DNA from: Alphaproteobacteria bacterium
GTDB lineage: Bacteria; Pseudomonadota; Alphaproteobacteria; Reyranellales; Reyranellaceae
Direction: 5' to 3'
DNA: 64,000 nt
NCBI GenBank assembly: GCA_019635875.1
Contig: JAHBYP010000002.1
Span: forward strand, 434,001 to 498,000
In this document: positions 19,667 through 28,779 of the stretch, piece by piece
How the letters are laid out: each line of letters begins with the position of its first letter
Position numbering within the stretch: the first letter of the stretch is position 1
The notes under the pieces: model-generated
The model's database searches: none
What the model saw: only the letters and a program-made list of their open reading frames with translations
What the model was told of the DNA's origin: nothing
Position numbers and translations under genes: made by a program

Positions 19667-20893
19667 ATGGCCGAATCCGCGCAGCGTCGCAGCGGTCGCG
19701 AGATCAGGATCGTCGGCCTGGTCTGCGCCGCGCATTTCGTCAGCCACTACCATCTCCTGCTGCTGCCGCCGGTGTTCGAGGTGGTGCGCACCGAGCTGGG
19801 GGTGAGCTACATCGCGCTGGGTGCGGTGCTGACTGCCTTCAACGTGATCTCCGCCCTGCTGCAGACACCCGCCGGTTTCCTGGTCGACCGCGTCGGCGCG
19901 CGGCCCATGCTGATCGGCGGCATGATGATCGGCGTCGTCGCCCTGCTGCTGGCCGCGACCTTTCCCAGCTACTGGATGCTGATCGCGGCCTATGCCCTGC
20001 TCGGCCTGGCCAACACGGTCTATCATCCGGCCGACTATTCGATCCTGTCCTCGACGATCACGGCCAGGAAGGCAGGCCGCGCTTTCTCCTTCCATACCTT
20101 TTCCGGCTTCCTCGGCTCGGGCGTGGCGCCGGCCTGCGTGCTGTTCTGCGCGGCCTACGCCGGCTGGCAGGGCGCCTACTACGTGGCGGCGGCGATGGCG
20201 GCGCTGGTGGTCGCGGCGCTGGTCATCTGGGGCGCGCCGCTTTCGGTCGGCGCCGTGGCACGACACGAAGCCAACGCGCCGACCTCGGGCAGGGCCGGGC
20301 TCGACCTGCTGCTGTCGGCGCCGATCCTGCGCAACCTGTTCTTCTTCGTCCTGCTGGCGCTGTCGGGCGGCGGCATCCAGGCCTTCTCCGTGGTCGCCCT
20401 CGGCCAGATGAACGGCACGCCGGCCTCGACCGCCAACATCGCGCTGTCGGGCTACCTGCTGATGAGCGCGGCGGGCGTGCTGCTGGGCGGCATTCTCGCC
20501 GATCGCACGAGCAAGCACGAGCGCATCGCGGCGGCCGGCTTCCTCGCCACCGCGATCATGGTGGTCGCGGTGGGATGGGGCGATCTCGGCGCCGCGGCGC
20601 TGATCGCGGCGATGTCGCTGGGCGGCTTCCTCAACGGCATCATCCAGCCCTCGCGCGACATGATCGTGCGCTCGGTGACGCCGCCGGGTGCCTTCGGCAA
20701 GGTGTTCGGCTTCGTCTCCACCGGCTTCAATATCGGCGGAATGATCGCGCCGCTGCTCTACGCCTGGCTGCTCGACCGCGGCGAGCCGCGCATGGTCTTC
20801 GCGCTGGTCGCCGCCTTCATCCTGCTGGCGCTGTTCACCGTGATCACGAGACCAAAACCGCAGCCAGCGCCGGCGGCCACGCCGGCGGAGTAG
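19667..20893 (+). CDS. MFS transporter
   Basis: A 408-residue permease with about twelve hydrophobic segments in two halves. The loop between TM2 and TM3 contains GFLVDRVGARPMLIGG, the MFS motif A (G-x3-D-x-G-x-R), and a similar ILADRTSKHERIAAAG occurs in the second half. It resembles fosmidomycin-resistance/cyanate-type families, but the substrate is not evident. The ATG at 19667 is favoured over a longer reading from 19583 because the extra N-terminus is Arg-rich and unlike a membrane protein. The gene is divergent from the GrdB-like gene. Confidence 0.85.
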   Translation: MAESAQRRSGREIRIVGLVCAAHFVSHYHLLLLPPVFEVVRTELGVSYIALGAVLTAFNVISALLQTPAGFLVDRVGARPMLIGGMMIGVVALLLAATFPSYWMLIAAYALLGLANTVYHPADYSILSSTITARKAGRAFSFHTFSGFLGSGVAPACVLFCAAYAGWQGAYYVAAAMAALVVAALVIWGAPLSVGAVARHEANAPTSGRAGLDLLLSAPILRNLFFFVLLALSGGGIQAFSVVALGQMNGTPASTANIALSGYLLMSAAGVLLGGILADRTSKHERIAAAGFLATAIMVVAVGWGDLGAAALIAAMSLGGFLNGIIQPSRDMIVRSVTPPGAFGKVFGFVSTGFNIGGMIAPLLYAWLLDRGEPRMVFALVAAFILLALFTVITRPKPQPAPAATPAE

Positions 20894-20946
20894 GCGCAAC
20901 CTCGGCTCCGACAGGCCGTTGATCTCCGTTGGCTCGGAGGTCCGTC

Positions 20947-21411
20947 ATGGGAACCAACTACCCGCGCACCACCGCGCAGCTGCGCGGGCATCCCATCCAT
21001 CCGATGCTGGTGCCCTTCCCGATCGTGCTGTTCGTCGCCACGCTGGTCTGCGATGTCGTGTTCTGGACCAACGCCATCGACGGTGTGTTCCGGGCGACGA
21101 TCTGGATCCTCGGCGCCGGCCTGGCGATGGCAGCGCTGGCTGCCATTGCGGGCGTGATCGAGTTCATCGGCGACAAGCGTATCGTGCGCCTGCGCGATGC
21201 CTGGTGGCATGCCGGCACCAACGTCACCATCGTCGCGCTCGAAGCCCTAAACCTCTACATGCGGCTGAAGGACGGCTCGGCTTTTGTGATGCCCGGCGGC
21301 ATCGCGCTGTCGGCGATCGCCACGATCCTGCTGCTGTTCGCCGGCTGGAAGGGCGGCGCGCTGGTCTTCCGCTATCGCGTGGGCGTGCGCCATAACGAGG
21401 AGCCGCTCTGA
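20947..21411 (+). CDS. DUF2231 family membrane protein
   Basis: A 154-residue protein with four predicted membrane helices. The N-terminal signature GHPIHPMLVPFPIVLFV is diagnostic of the DUF2231 family, which has no established function; members are sometimes found near haem or cytochrome genes. A clear GGAGG site precedes the ATG at 20947. The gene sits between the MFS transporter and the nitroreductase on the same strand, with about 50 and 80 bases between genes, so it may be expressed alone. Confidence 0.85.
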   Translation: MGTNYPRTTAQLRGHPIHPMLVPFPIVLFVATLVCDVVFWTNAIDGVFRATIWILGAGLAMAALAAIAGVIEFIGDKRIVRLRDAWWHAGTNVTIVALEALNLYMRLKDGSAFVMPGGIALSAIATILLLFAGWKGGALVFRYRVGVRHNEEPL

Positions 21412-21495
21412 GCGCAACGGCCTTGCAGCAGCGGGCCTTTCCGACATCGTGATTCCTTCCTACGCTCCGGGCCGACCTGGAGCGGAGCGGATGGT

Positions 21496-22326
21496 ATGGA
21501 TACGATTACCAAGGTGGCTGACGAGAAGACCGAGGCGCTGGCGGCGCGTTACGGCGCCGATGCGCTGCCGGCGGCCGGGCCGTGGAACGAGACCATTGGT
21601 GTGATGCTGGGCCACCGCTCGGTGCGCCGCTTCCTGCCGACGCCGGTGCCCGAGGGCACGCTGGAGACCATGGTCGCGGCGGCGCAGTCGGCCTCGACCA
21701 GCTCCAACCTGCAGGCCTGGTCGGTGGTGGTGGTGAGCGATCCGGCCAAGCGCCGCGAGCTGGCACGCATCGCCAACAACCAGAAGCACATCGAAGAATG
21801 CCCGCTCTACATGATCTTCATCGCCGACCTCTCGCGCCTGGAGCGCATTGGTCAGGCGCATGGCGGCGGCACCAACGGCCTGCCATGGACCGAGACCTTT
21901 CTCGTCGCCGCCGTCGACGCGGCGCTGGCGGCGCAGAACGCGGTGACCGCAGCGGAGTCGCTGGGCCTGTCGATGGTCTATATCGGCGCCATGCGCAACG
22001 ATCCGGTCGCGGTCGCGACGCTGCTCGACCTGCCGCCAGGCGCCTTCGGCATCTTTGGGCTGTGCATCGGCTACGCCGATCCCGCCGCGAAGGCCGAGGT
22101 CAAGCCGCGCCTGCCGCAATCAGCCATCGTGCATCACGAGACCTACAAGCAGGCCGGCGAGGCCGAGCGCATCGCGCGCTACGACGAGGTCCTGGGCACC
22201 TTCTCGCGCCGTCAGAACATGCCCACCGAGACCTGGACCGCGCGCATCCGGCAGCGCATCGCCGTCATCACCGGCCGCGAGAGAATGCGCCCCTGGCTCA
22301 ACGCGCTGGGCTTTCCGCTGAAGTAG
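21496..22326 (+). CDS. nitroreductase family protein (NfsA-like flavoprotein)
   Basis: A 276-residue FMN-dependent oxidoreductase. The N-terminal GHRSVRRFLPTPVPEGTLE is the typical FMN-phosphate-binding Arg motif of the nitroreductase fold, and ASTSSNLQAWSVVVV and LGLSMVYIGAMRNDP match the NfsA/FRP branch, which uses NADPH. It would reduce nitroaromatics, quinones or flavins; the native substrate is unknown. It ends at a perfect 31-base palindrome that separates it from the convergent aldo/keto reductase. Confidence 0.87.
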   Translation: MDTITKVADEKTEALAARYGADALPAAGPWNETIGVMLGHRSVRRFLPTPVPEGTLETMVAAAQSASTSSNLQAWSVVVVSDPAKRRELARIANNQKHIEECPLYMIFIADLSRLERIGQAHGGGTNGLPWTETFLVAAVDAALAAQNAVTAAESLGLSMVYIGAMRNDPVAVATLLDLPPGAFGIFGLCIGYADPAAKAEVKPRLPQSAIVHHETYKQAGEAERIARYDEVLGTFSRRQNMPTETWTARIRQRIAVITGRERMRPWLNALGFPLK

Positions 22327-22327
22327 C

Positions 22328-22358
22328 TGGGACCGCCGGCGTTCCGCCGGCGGTCCCA
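22328..22358 (+). repeat. GCCGGC hairpin element, copy 3 (perfect palindrome)
   Basis: TGGGACCGCCGGC, five loop bases GTTCC, then the exact reverse complement. It begins at the nitroreductase stop and lies eight bases from the end of the convergent aldo/keto reductase. It is therefore well placed to end both transcripts, although no T-tract follows. Confidence 0.8.
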
Positions 22359-22366
22359 AGGACTGC

Positions 22367-23317
22367 CTACGCGCTCGCCTTGTCGAGCTGCTCGACGGCG
22401 GCGGTGTCGAGCTTGATGGTGGCGGCCTTCATGATCTCGCTGAGCTGCGCCGCCGAGGTGGCGCTGGCGATCGGCGCCGCGACCGTGGGCTTGGCCATCA
22501 GCCAGGCCAGCGCGACCTGCGCCGGGCTTGCCGAGAAGCGCTTCGCCACGTCGTCGAGCGCGGCCAGCACCTTCATGCCCTTGTCGTTGAGGTAGCCCTT
22601 GACCCGCGTGCTGCGCGCCGCGCTCTTGCCGAGGTCGGCCTCGGAGCGGTACTTGCCGCTGAGGAAGCCGCTGGCCAGCGAGTAGTAGCCGATGCAGCTG
22701 ACGTTTTCGGCGGCGCAGAGCGTCTCGAGATCGCCTTCGTAGCTGCCGCGCTCCATCAGGCTGTAGTTGGGCTGGATGGTCTGGTAGCGCGGGTAGCCAT
22801 GCCTGGCGCTGGCCTCAAGCGAGGCCTTCAGGCGCGGCGCCTCGAAATTCGAGGCGCCGATCTCGCGCACCTTGCCGGCCTTCACCAGCCTGCCGTAGGC
22901 CTCCAGCGTCTCCTCGACCGGCGTGTCGGGATCGTCGCGGTGCGACTGGTAGAGATCGATGTAGTCGGTCTTCAGCCGCTTCAGCGAGTCTTCCACCGCC
23001 GTCGCGATGTAGCTCTTGCTCAGCCCCTTCTTGTCCGGTGCCATGGGGATGCCGAGCTTGGTGGCGATCACCACCTTGTCGCGCCCGCCGCGCTTGGCCA
23101 GCCACTCGCCGATGATCGCCTCGGACTCGCCGCCTTTGTGGCCCGGTACCCAGATCGAATATACGTCGGCGGTGTCGATCAGGTTGAAGCCCGCATCGAC
23201 GAACTGGTCGAGAAGCTTCAGCGACGTGTCCTTGTCGGCCGACCAGCCGAAGACATTGCCGCCGAAGGCCAGCGGCGCGACCTTGATGTTCGACTTGCCC
23301 AGAGCTCGCATTTCCAT
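22367..23317 (-). CDS. aldo/keto reductase
   Basis: A 316-residue TIM-barrel NADPH oxidoreductase. The catalytic tetrad is visible: Asp48 and Tyr53 in NLIDTADVYS, a Lys in VIATKLG and a His in YIDLYQSHRDD. It resembles the AKR11/AKR12-like group. The start at 23317 (MEMRALGKSNIKV) has GGGAGG upstream. A longer reading to 23356 would draw its first residues from the adjacent palindromic repeat and is rejected. The physiological aldehyde or ketone is unknown. The SDR gene lies upstream on the same strand, beyond the repeat. Confidence 0.88.
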   Translation of the reverse strand: MEMRALGKSNIKVAPLAFGGNVFGWSADKDTSLKLLDQFVDAGFNLIDTADVYSIWVPGHKGGESEAIIGEWLAKRGGRDKVVIATKLGIPMAPDKKGLSKSYIATAVEDSLKRLKTDYIDLYQSHRDDPDTPVEETLEAYGRLVKAGKVREIGASNFEAPRLKASLEASARHGYPRYQTIQPNYSLMERGSYEGDLETLCAAENVSCIGYYSLASGFLSGKYRSEADLGKSAARSTRVKGYLNDKGMKVLAALDDVAKRFSASPAQVALAWLMAKPTVAAPIASATSAAQLSEIMKAATIKLDTAAVEQLDKASA

Positions 23318-23331
23318 CCTGTCCTCCCTGC

Positions 23332-23396
23332 TGTCATGTCGAGCGAAGCGAGACATCCAGGCCCATCCTGGATCCCTCGCTCCGCTCGGGATGACA
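23332..23396 (-). repeat. 65-bp TGTCAT hairpin element, copy 1
   Basis: It runs from TGTCAT to ATGACA, with arms GAGCGAAGCGAG and CTCGCTCCGCTC (one mismatched pair) and an inner CCAGG/CCTGG stem. It lies between the SDR and aldo/keto reductase genes, upstream of the latter's ribosome binding site. Confidence 0.85.
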
Positions 23397-23401
23397 CAAA
23401 G

Positions 23402-24190
23402 TCAGCGCGGCCACGCCCTCACGCCTGTGAGGCCGCCGTCGATCGGCAGCATGATACCCGTGACCCAGCGCGATTCGTCGCTGGCAAGATAGACCGCGCC
23501 ATAGGCGATGTCCCACGCCGTGCCCTCGACCTGCATCGGCACCATCTTGCGCCGCCGCTCGCGTGCCTCGCCACCGAGATGCGCCACCATCGGCGTGTGC
23601 ACGGATCCCACGATCAGGCAGTTGCAGCGCACGTTCTTCGTCGCGTAGTCGGCGGCGATCGACATGGTCATGCCGTGCAGGCCGGCCTTGGCGGTGGCAT
23701 AGGCCACCGCGCCGGGGCTGCCCGACAGGCCCACCGCGCCGGCGATCGACGACACCATGATGATCGAGCCGCCGCCGCCCACCAGCATCTTGGGGATCGC
23801 GTACTTGCAGCACACCATCGAGCTGGTGAGATTGGTCTGCAGCACGCGGTTCCAGTCCTCCATCGACACCGTCTCGGGCGTGCCCGGACCGCCGACGCCG
23901 ACATTGTTGTGCAGCACGTCGAGCCGGCCGTAGCGGTCGACGGCGAAATCGGCCATCTCGCTGGCGGTTTCCGGCTGAGTGACGTCGCCGGCGAAGATCG
24001 CCGCCTCGCCGCCTTCGGCAACGATCTGCTTCGCCAGCGCTTCGGCGCGTTCGGCGCTGCGGTTGACCAGCACCACCTTCGCACCCTCGCGCGCGAACAG
24101 CATCGCCGTGGCCATGCCGTTGCCGACGCCCTCGCCACGCGGCGCCGCGCCCGTCACGATCGCGACCTTGCCTGCCAGCCGACCCGCCAT
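23402..24190 (-). CDS. short-chain dehydrogenase/reductase (SDR)
   Basis: A 262-residue classical SDR. The cofactor loop reads TGAAPRGEGVGNG near the N-terminus, the NNVGVG motif stands for the usual NNAG, and the catalytic Ser-Tyr-Lys is seen in MVSSIAGAVG and YATAKAG. An Asn or Arg after the second beta strand (LVNRSAERA) suggests NADP(H). It oxidises or reduces an unidentified alcohol/ketone. A GGGGAG site precedes the ATG. Hairpin repeats flank the gene on both sides (23332-23396 and 24247-24313). Confidence 0.88.
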   Translation of the reverse strand: MAGRLAGKVAIVTGAAPRGEGVGNGMATAMLFAREGAKVVLVNRSAERAEALAKQIVAEGGEAAIFAGDVTQPETASEMADFAVDRYGRLDVLHNNVGVGGPGTPETVSMEDWNRVLQTNLTSSMVCCKYAIPKMLVGGGGSIIMVSSIAGAVGLSGSPGAVAYATAKAGLHGMTMSIAADYATKNVRCNCLIVGSVHTPMVAHLGGEARERRRKMVPMQVEGTAWDIAYGAVYLASDESRWVTGIMLPIDGGLTGVRAWPR

Positions 24191-24246
24191 CCGCTTCTCC
24201 CCTTATGCGTCCTGCGTCAGAGCATATCGCGTTTGCATGCATCTGC

Positions 24247-24313
24247 TGTCATTCCAAGCGCAGCGAGGAATCCAGGCGGCTTCTCTGGATTCCTCGCTGC
24301 GCTCGGAATGACA
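24247..24313 (+). repeat. 65-bp TGTCAT hairpin element, copy 2
   Basis: It runs from TGTCATTCC to GGAATGACA, with near-complementary arms (AGCGCAGCGAGGAATCC against GGATTCCTCGCTGCGCT). It occupies the divergent space between the SDR (-) and the aspartate dehydrogenase-like gene (+), so it lies in both 5' regions. Confidence 0.85.
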
Positions 24314-24383
24314 GCGTGATTCCGTCCAAGCGAGTTACGCTCTAGGCTCAGCGCTCCCTGAAACCTCGCGCGTCCGGTCCGCC

Positions 24384-25208
24384 ATGTCCACCACCGCTCA
24401 CGCATCCCGCTCTGTCGCCGTTGCAGGCCTCGGCACCATCGGCTTCAAGGTGGCGCTCGCGCTCGATCAGGGAATCCCCGGCCTGCACCTGAGCGCCGTT
24501 GCCGGCCGCGACCGCGACAAGACGGCAAAGGCCGTCACCGGCTTCACGGCGGTGCCCAAGGTCGTGGAGAGCGGCGAACTGGCCCGGCATGCCGACATCG
24601 TCGTCGATTGCGCGCCGTCGGCCGCGTTCTCGGCGCTGGGCGACGCGGTGATCGGCGCCGGCAAGATCCTGATGACGGTCAATGCCGGCGCCCTGCTGCG
24701 CCGCATGGACCTGGTCGACAAGGCCAAGGCAAGCGGCGGCCAGGTGATCGTGCCCACCGGCGGCCTGCTGGGCTTCGACGCCGTGCGCGCCATCGCCGAA
24801 GGCAAGATCACGCGCGTCACCATGATCACCCGCAAGCCGCCGAACGGGCTCGACGGCGCACCCTATCTCGTCGAGCGCGGAATCTCTCTTTCGGGACTCA
24901 ACGAGCCCAAGCGCGTCTTCCAGGGCAACGCCACCGAGGGCGCCAGGGGTTTCCCCGCCAACGTCAACGTCGCCGCCGCCCTGGGCCTCGCCGGCATCGG
25001 GCCGGATCGCACGACGCTCGAGATCTGGGCCGACCCCACCGTCGATCGCAACACCCACACCATCGAGGTCGAGGGCGACAGCGCGCGGCTGACCATGAAG
25101 ATCGAGAACGTGCCGAGCGAAGAAAACCCGAGGACCGGGAGAATCGTGGCACCCAGCGTCATCGCCTGCCTGCGCGGCCTGACCGCGCCACTGCGCGTAG
25201 GGACGTAG
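24384..25208 (+). CDS. aspartate dehydrogenase-like protein (DUF108)
   Basis: A 274-residue NAD(P)-dependent dehydrogenase. The N-terminal Rossmann motif VAGLGTIGFKVALAL is followed by DCAPSAAF, TVNAGALLRR, VPTGGLLGFDAVRA and the C-terminal FPANVNVAAALGLAGIGPDRT with IWADPTVDRNTHTIEV. This order of motifs is that of aspartate dehydrogenase (NadX type), which makes iminoaspartate for NAD synthesis or degrades aspartate. No nadA or nadC is nearby, so the role may be catabolic. Homologues can also act on other amino acids. Confidence 0.85.
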   Translation: MSTTAHASRSVAVAGLGTIGFKVALALDQGIPGLHLSAVAGRDRDKTAKAVTGFTAVPKVVESGELARHADIVVDCAPSAAFSALGDAVIGAGKILMTVNAGALLRRMDLVDKAKASGGQVIVPTGGLLGFDAVRAIAEGKITRVTMITRKPPNGLDGAPYLVERGISLSGLNEPKRVFQGNATEGARGFPANVNVAAALGLAGIGPDRTTLEIWADPTVDRNTHTIEVEGDSARLTMKIENVPSEENPRTGRIVAPSVIACLRGLTAPLRVGT

Positions 25209-25455
25209 ATCACTCGACGGTCGACGCGACGAGTACGCCACGGCTCCGCGTGGCGGAACACGGAAAGCGCGGCGTGCATAGCTGCCCAACTCCCGAAGGA
25301 AAAAGTCCGCGCGGCGGTATTTGACCGGCTCGCCGGTTGACCCACGTTTTTGCCCGCCGCTAGCTTGCCGCCGCCAGTCTCGCCGATCCTGCAGGAACAC
25401 GAGCGCATCGCGCATCGCGGCCGAGACGTTGCCAAGCCAGTTGGGAGAAGTACCT

Positions 25456-26628
25456 ATGTCGATCGGTCGTCGAACCACGTTCCTGGGAGTCGGCAGTGCG
25501 CTGCTGTTGGCCTCGGGCAAAGCGTTTGCCCAGGCGAAGTCCGACATCAAGCTGCCGCAGACGCTTGTCTGGACAGCCTACGATGTCGGCTCGTCGGGCT
25601 ATGCCCAGGCCGTCGGCATCGGTTCGGTCCTGAAGAACGCCATCGGCACCAACCTCCGGGTGCTCCCCGGCAAGAACGACGTCTCGCGGCTGGCACCGCT
25701 GCGTCAGGGGACTGCTCAGTTCTCCGCCACCGGCTCCGACAATGTGTACGGTCAGGAAGCGGTCTTCACCTTCGGCGAGAAGGAGTGGGGGCCGCAGCCG
25801 ATCCGTCTGCTGCTGCAGAACTTCGCCGACGGCTCGGCCGTGGCTCTGGCGACGGCAGCCGACGCGAACATCAAGACCCTGCAGGACCTCAAGGGCAAGC
25901 GCGTCGCCTGGGTTCGCGGCGCGCCGGCGCTCAACCAGGCCGTGACCTGCATGCTGGCGTTCGCCGGCCTGACCTGGGACGACGTCGTGAAGGTGGAGTT
26001 CGGCGGCCACGGCCCGACTGTCGACGGCATCGTCAACAACGAGGTCGACGCCTTCAACAACGCGACCTTCTCCGCACTGAATCAGAAGATCGCGGCGTCG
26101 CCGCGCGGCATCTTCTATCCGCCGGTGCCGCACGCCGACACCGAGGGCTGGAAGCGTCTGCAGGCCGTCGTGCCGTGGTACGATAAGCATATCGCCACCG
26201 ACGGCGTCGGCATCCGCAAGGAGGGTCAGGAGATGGCCCAGGTCGCCTACCCGGTGCTGGTCTCGTACGACAAGCTCGACGAAGCGGCCGCCTACAATAT
26301 GGTCAAGGCGATGCACAAGTTCTACGAGGACTACAAGGGCAGCGCGCCGGGCGGCAACGGCTGGGCGATGGACCGGCAGAAGTGGAGCAAGTTCGTGCCC
26401 TACCACCCGGGCGCGGTGCGCTACTTCAAGGAGATCGGCGTCTGGCCGAAGGAGCAGGACGAGATCCAGGCGGGCTCGCTGGCTCGTCAGAAAGCGCTGA
26501 TCGACGCCTGGGCCGCCTACACGAAGGGTGCGCCCTCGGACAAGGAGGCGTTCAAGGCCGGGTGGATCAAGGCCCGCGCGGAGGCGCTGAAATCCAAGAG
26601 CATGGTCGTCGTTTTCGACACCTGGTGA
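25456..26628 (+). CDS. TAXI-family TRAP transporter solute-binding protein
   Basis: A 390-residue periplasmic receptor. The N-terminus MSIGRRTTFLGVGSALLLAS followed by GKAFAQ is a signal peptide with a twin-arginine-like start. The mature part begins with TLVWTAYDVGSSGYAQAVGIG, the TAXI (NMT1-like) fold signature, and later VDGIVNNEVDAFNNATFS. It captures a carboxylate substrate and passes it to the fused TRAP permease encoded 93 bases downstream. The ATG at 25456 has GGGAGAAG upstream; in-frame readings further upstream lack a plausible site. The ligand cannot be deduced. Confidence 0.88.
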   Translation: MSIGRRTTFLGVGSALLLASGKAFAQAKSDIKLPQTLVWTAYDVGSSGYAQAVGIGSVLKNAIGTNLRVLPGKNDVSRLAPLRQGTAQFSATGSDNVYGQEAVFTFGEKEWGPQPIRLLLQNFADGSAVALATAADANIKTLQDLKGKRVAWVRGAPALNQAVTCMLAFAGLTWDDVVKVEFGGHGPTVDGIVNNEVDAFNNATFSALNQKIAASPRGIFYPPVPHADTEGWKRLQAVVPWYDKHIATDGVGIRKEGQEMAQVAYPVLVSYDKLDEAAAYNMVKAMHKFYEDYKGSAPGGNGWAMDRQKWSKFVPYHPGAVRYFKEIGVWPKEQDEIQAGSLARQKALIDAWAAYTKGAPSDKEAFKAGWIKARAEALKSKSMVVVFDTW

Positions 26629-26721
26629 ACCACGACTCCGACTTCTGACCCGCGTGGGATGGCCGGAGGGCCAGCCCGCGCGGTGTCCATCCGTCCCTAC
26701 CGCTTGTCGCCAGGAGCGATC

Positions 26722-28746
26722 ATGGCCGCGTCTCCAGCCCCCGCCGAGGGGCCGCAGAAGATCGTCGTCAAGGAAGAGGATATCCCCGACTACGAACTCG
26801 CCAGGACGCGGAATCTGCCGCCGGCCTGGCAATGGATCGTGATCGGCGCCACGATCACGGCGGTCGGTCTGGCCATGAATCAGATCTTCGCCTGGCGATT
26901 TTTCATCGGCTGGACGCTGATCGAAGCGCAGTTCCTCTATGCCGTCGTGGCGATCATGTTCGCCATGGTGTTCGTGGTGTTCCCGAGCCACAAGCGCCAG
27001 GATCGAAACGTCGTGCCCTGGTACGACGCGGCGATGTTCGTCGCCTCCCTCGCGGTCGGCGCCTATGCCTGCTGGTACTCCAACGACATCGTCGACCAGG
27101 CCTGGGAATACGCCGCTCCGCTGCACGGGCAGCTGGTGGCGCTCGCGATGTGGGCATTGGTGCTGGAAGCCGGCCGGCGCACCGGCGGATGGCCGATCTT
27201 CTTCGTCGTGCTCACGCTTTCGACCTATCCGATCTACGTCGATCTGATGCCCGAGGTCGTTTCGGGTGTGCCCCAGACGCCGCTCAACACGGCGGCGTTC
27301 CACATGTTCAGCATCGAAAGCCTTCTCGGCATCCCGATGCGGGCCTTCGCCTCGCTGGTTTTCGGCTTCATCATCTTCGGCATCGCGCTGCAGTACACCG
27401 GGGCCGGCAGCTTCTTCATCAACCTCGCCTTCGCCCTGCTCGGCCACGTGCGCGGCGGCCCGGCGAAGGTCGCGGTGTTCTCCTCCGGCCTGTTCGGATC
27501 GATGTCCGGAGGCCCGGTCACGAACGTCCTGACCACCGGAACGCTCACCATCCCGGCGATGAAGCGCCTTGGCTTCTCGGCCAGATATGCAGGCGGGGTC
27601 GAGGCCTGCGCATCGACCGGGGGCGTGCTGATGCCGCCGATCATGGGCGCGACGGCGTTCGTGATGGCGAATTTCCTGCAGATCTCCTACGTCGAGGTCG
27701 CGCTCGCCGCCGCCGTTCCCTCGCTGCTGTACTACTTCGGGCTCTTCGTGCAGATCGACGCCTATTCGGCCCGTCACGGCATGAAGGGCATCCCGAAGCA
27801 GGAGCTCCAGAGCGTCGGCAAGGTGATGCGCACGGGCTGGACCTACGTGTTCGTCTTCGCCCTGCTGATCTTCATGCTCATCCATCTCCAGCAGGAAGCG
27901 CGGGCGCCGTTCTATGCCACCGCGCTGCTTCTGTTCATCAACCAGTTCGACCGCACACACAGGCTCACCTGGGAGAAGCTCAAGAAGTTCGTCTTCGCGA
28001 CCGGGTTCCTTCTCGCCGAGCTCGCCGGGATCCTGGCGGCGATCGGGCTCGTCGTCGGCGCCCTGGTCAGCACCGGCATGGTCGGCACGATCACCAACGA
28101 TCTGGTGTTCATCGCCGGCAACAACACGCTGGTGCTCCTGCTGATGGGCGCGCTGACCTGCTTCATCCTCGGCATGGGCATGACGGTGACCGCGGCTTAC
28201 ATCTTCCTGGCGATCATCCTGGCGCCGGCGCTGATCAAGGCCGGCCTCGAGCCGCTGCCGGTGCACATGTTCCTGCTCTATTGGGGCATGCTGAGCTTCA
28301 TCACGCCGCCGGTCGCGCTGGCGGCGTTCGCCGGCGCGTCGGTCGCCAAGGCCGACCCGATGGCAACCGGCTTCGAGGCAATGCGACTCGGGACGATCAT
28401 CTACTTCATCCCGTTCTTCTTCGTGTACAACCCGGCGCTGCTGCTGCAGGGCTCCGTCAGCGAAGTGCTCGTGGTTTGCGCCACCGCCGCACTGGGCATC
28501 GTGCTGCTGGGCGGCGCGCTGCAGGGCTATCTGATCGGCTTCGGCCGCCTGCCCGACGGTCCGGTCGGGCTGCCGTCGCGGCTGCTGATCGGCTTCGGCG
28601 GCTTGACCTTCGCGGCGCCGGGCGGCGCCATGACGGGACTGACCCATCTCCAGCTGTCGGCGATCGCCTTCGCCACCGCGTTGCTGGGTGCGGCGATCGC
28701 GTGGCTGATGCGCTCCAAGCGGGCCGTCAGCAGTGCGCCAGGGTGA
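26722..28746 (+). CDS. TRAP transporter permease, fused small and large subunits (TAXI type)
   Basis: A 674-residue membrane protein containing both the four-helix DctQ-like part (about residues 30-180) and the twelve-helix DctM-like part. The conserved DctM segments SSGLFGSMSGGPVTNVLTTG, EACASTGGVLMPPIMGATAFVMA and GMLSFITPPVALAAFAGASVAKADP are intact. It imports its substrate with a sodium gradient, fed by the TAXI receptor upstream. The start at 26722 follows AGGAG. Fusion of the two subunits is usual for TAXI systems. The next gene is convergent, with only 33 bases between. Confidence 0.9.
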   Translation: MAASPAPAEGPQKIVVKEEDIPDYELARTRNLPPAWQWIVIGATITAVGLAMNQIFAWRFFIGWTLIEAQFLYAVVAIMFAMVFVVFPSHKRQDRNVVPWYDAAMFVASLAVGAYACWYSNDIVDQAWEYAAPLHGQLVALAMWALVLEAGRRTGGWPIFFVVLTLSTYPIYVDLMPEVVSGVPQTPLNTAAFHMFSIESLLGIPMRAFASLVFGFIIFGIALQYTGAGSFFINLAFALLGHVRGGPAKVAVFSSGLFGSMSGGPVTNVLTTGTLTIPAMKRLGFSARYAGGVEACASTGGVLMPPIMGATAFVMANFLQISYVEVALAAAVPSLLYYFGLFVQIDAYSARHGMKGIPKQELQSVGKVMRTGWTYVFVFALLIFMLIHLQQEARAPFYATALLLFINQFDRTHRLTWEKLKKFVFATGFLLAELAGILAAIGLVVGALVSTGMVGTITNDLVFIAGNNTLVLLLMGALTCFILGMGMTVTAAYIFLAIILAPALIKAGLEPLPVHMFLLYWGMLSFITPPVALAAFAGASVAKADPMATGFEAMRLGTIIYFIPFFFVYNPALLLQGSVSEVLVVCATAALGIVLLGGALQGYLIGFGRLPDGPVGLPSRLLIGFGGLTFAAPGGAMTGLTHLQLSAIAFATALLGAAIAWLMRSKRAVSSAPG

Positions 28747-28779
28747 TCGGGACCATCCGACGCGCCGCCAATCGTCGGG

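Noticed and set aside
23318-23356. N-terminal extension of the aldo/keto reductase
   Set aside because: The extra residues come partly from the palindromic repeat, and a good GGGAGG site supports the start at 23317.
24384-25208. Part of a de novo NAD synthesis cluster
   Set aside because: No nadA, nadB or nadC gene is adjacent, so the aspartate dehydrogenase-like protein cannot be tied to NAD synthesis from context.
25360-28647. Minus-strand frame of 1095 codons opposite the TAXI-TRAP genes
   Set aside because: Low-complexity shadow; plus-strand genes have clear family motifs and ribosome binding sites.
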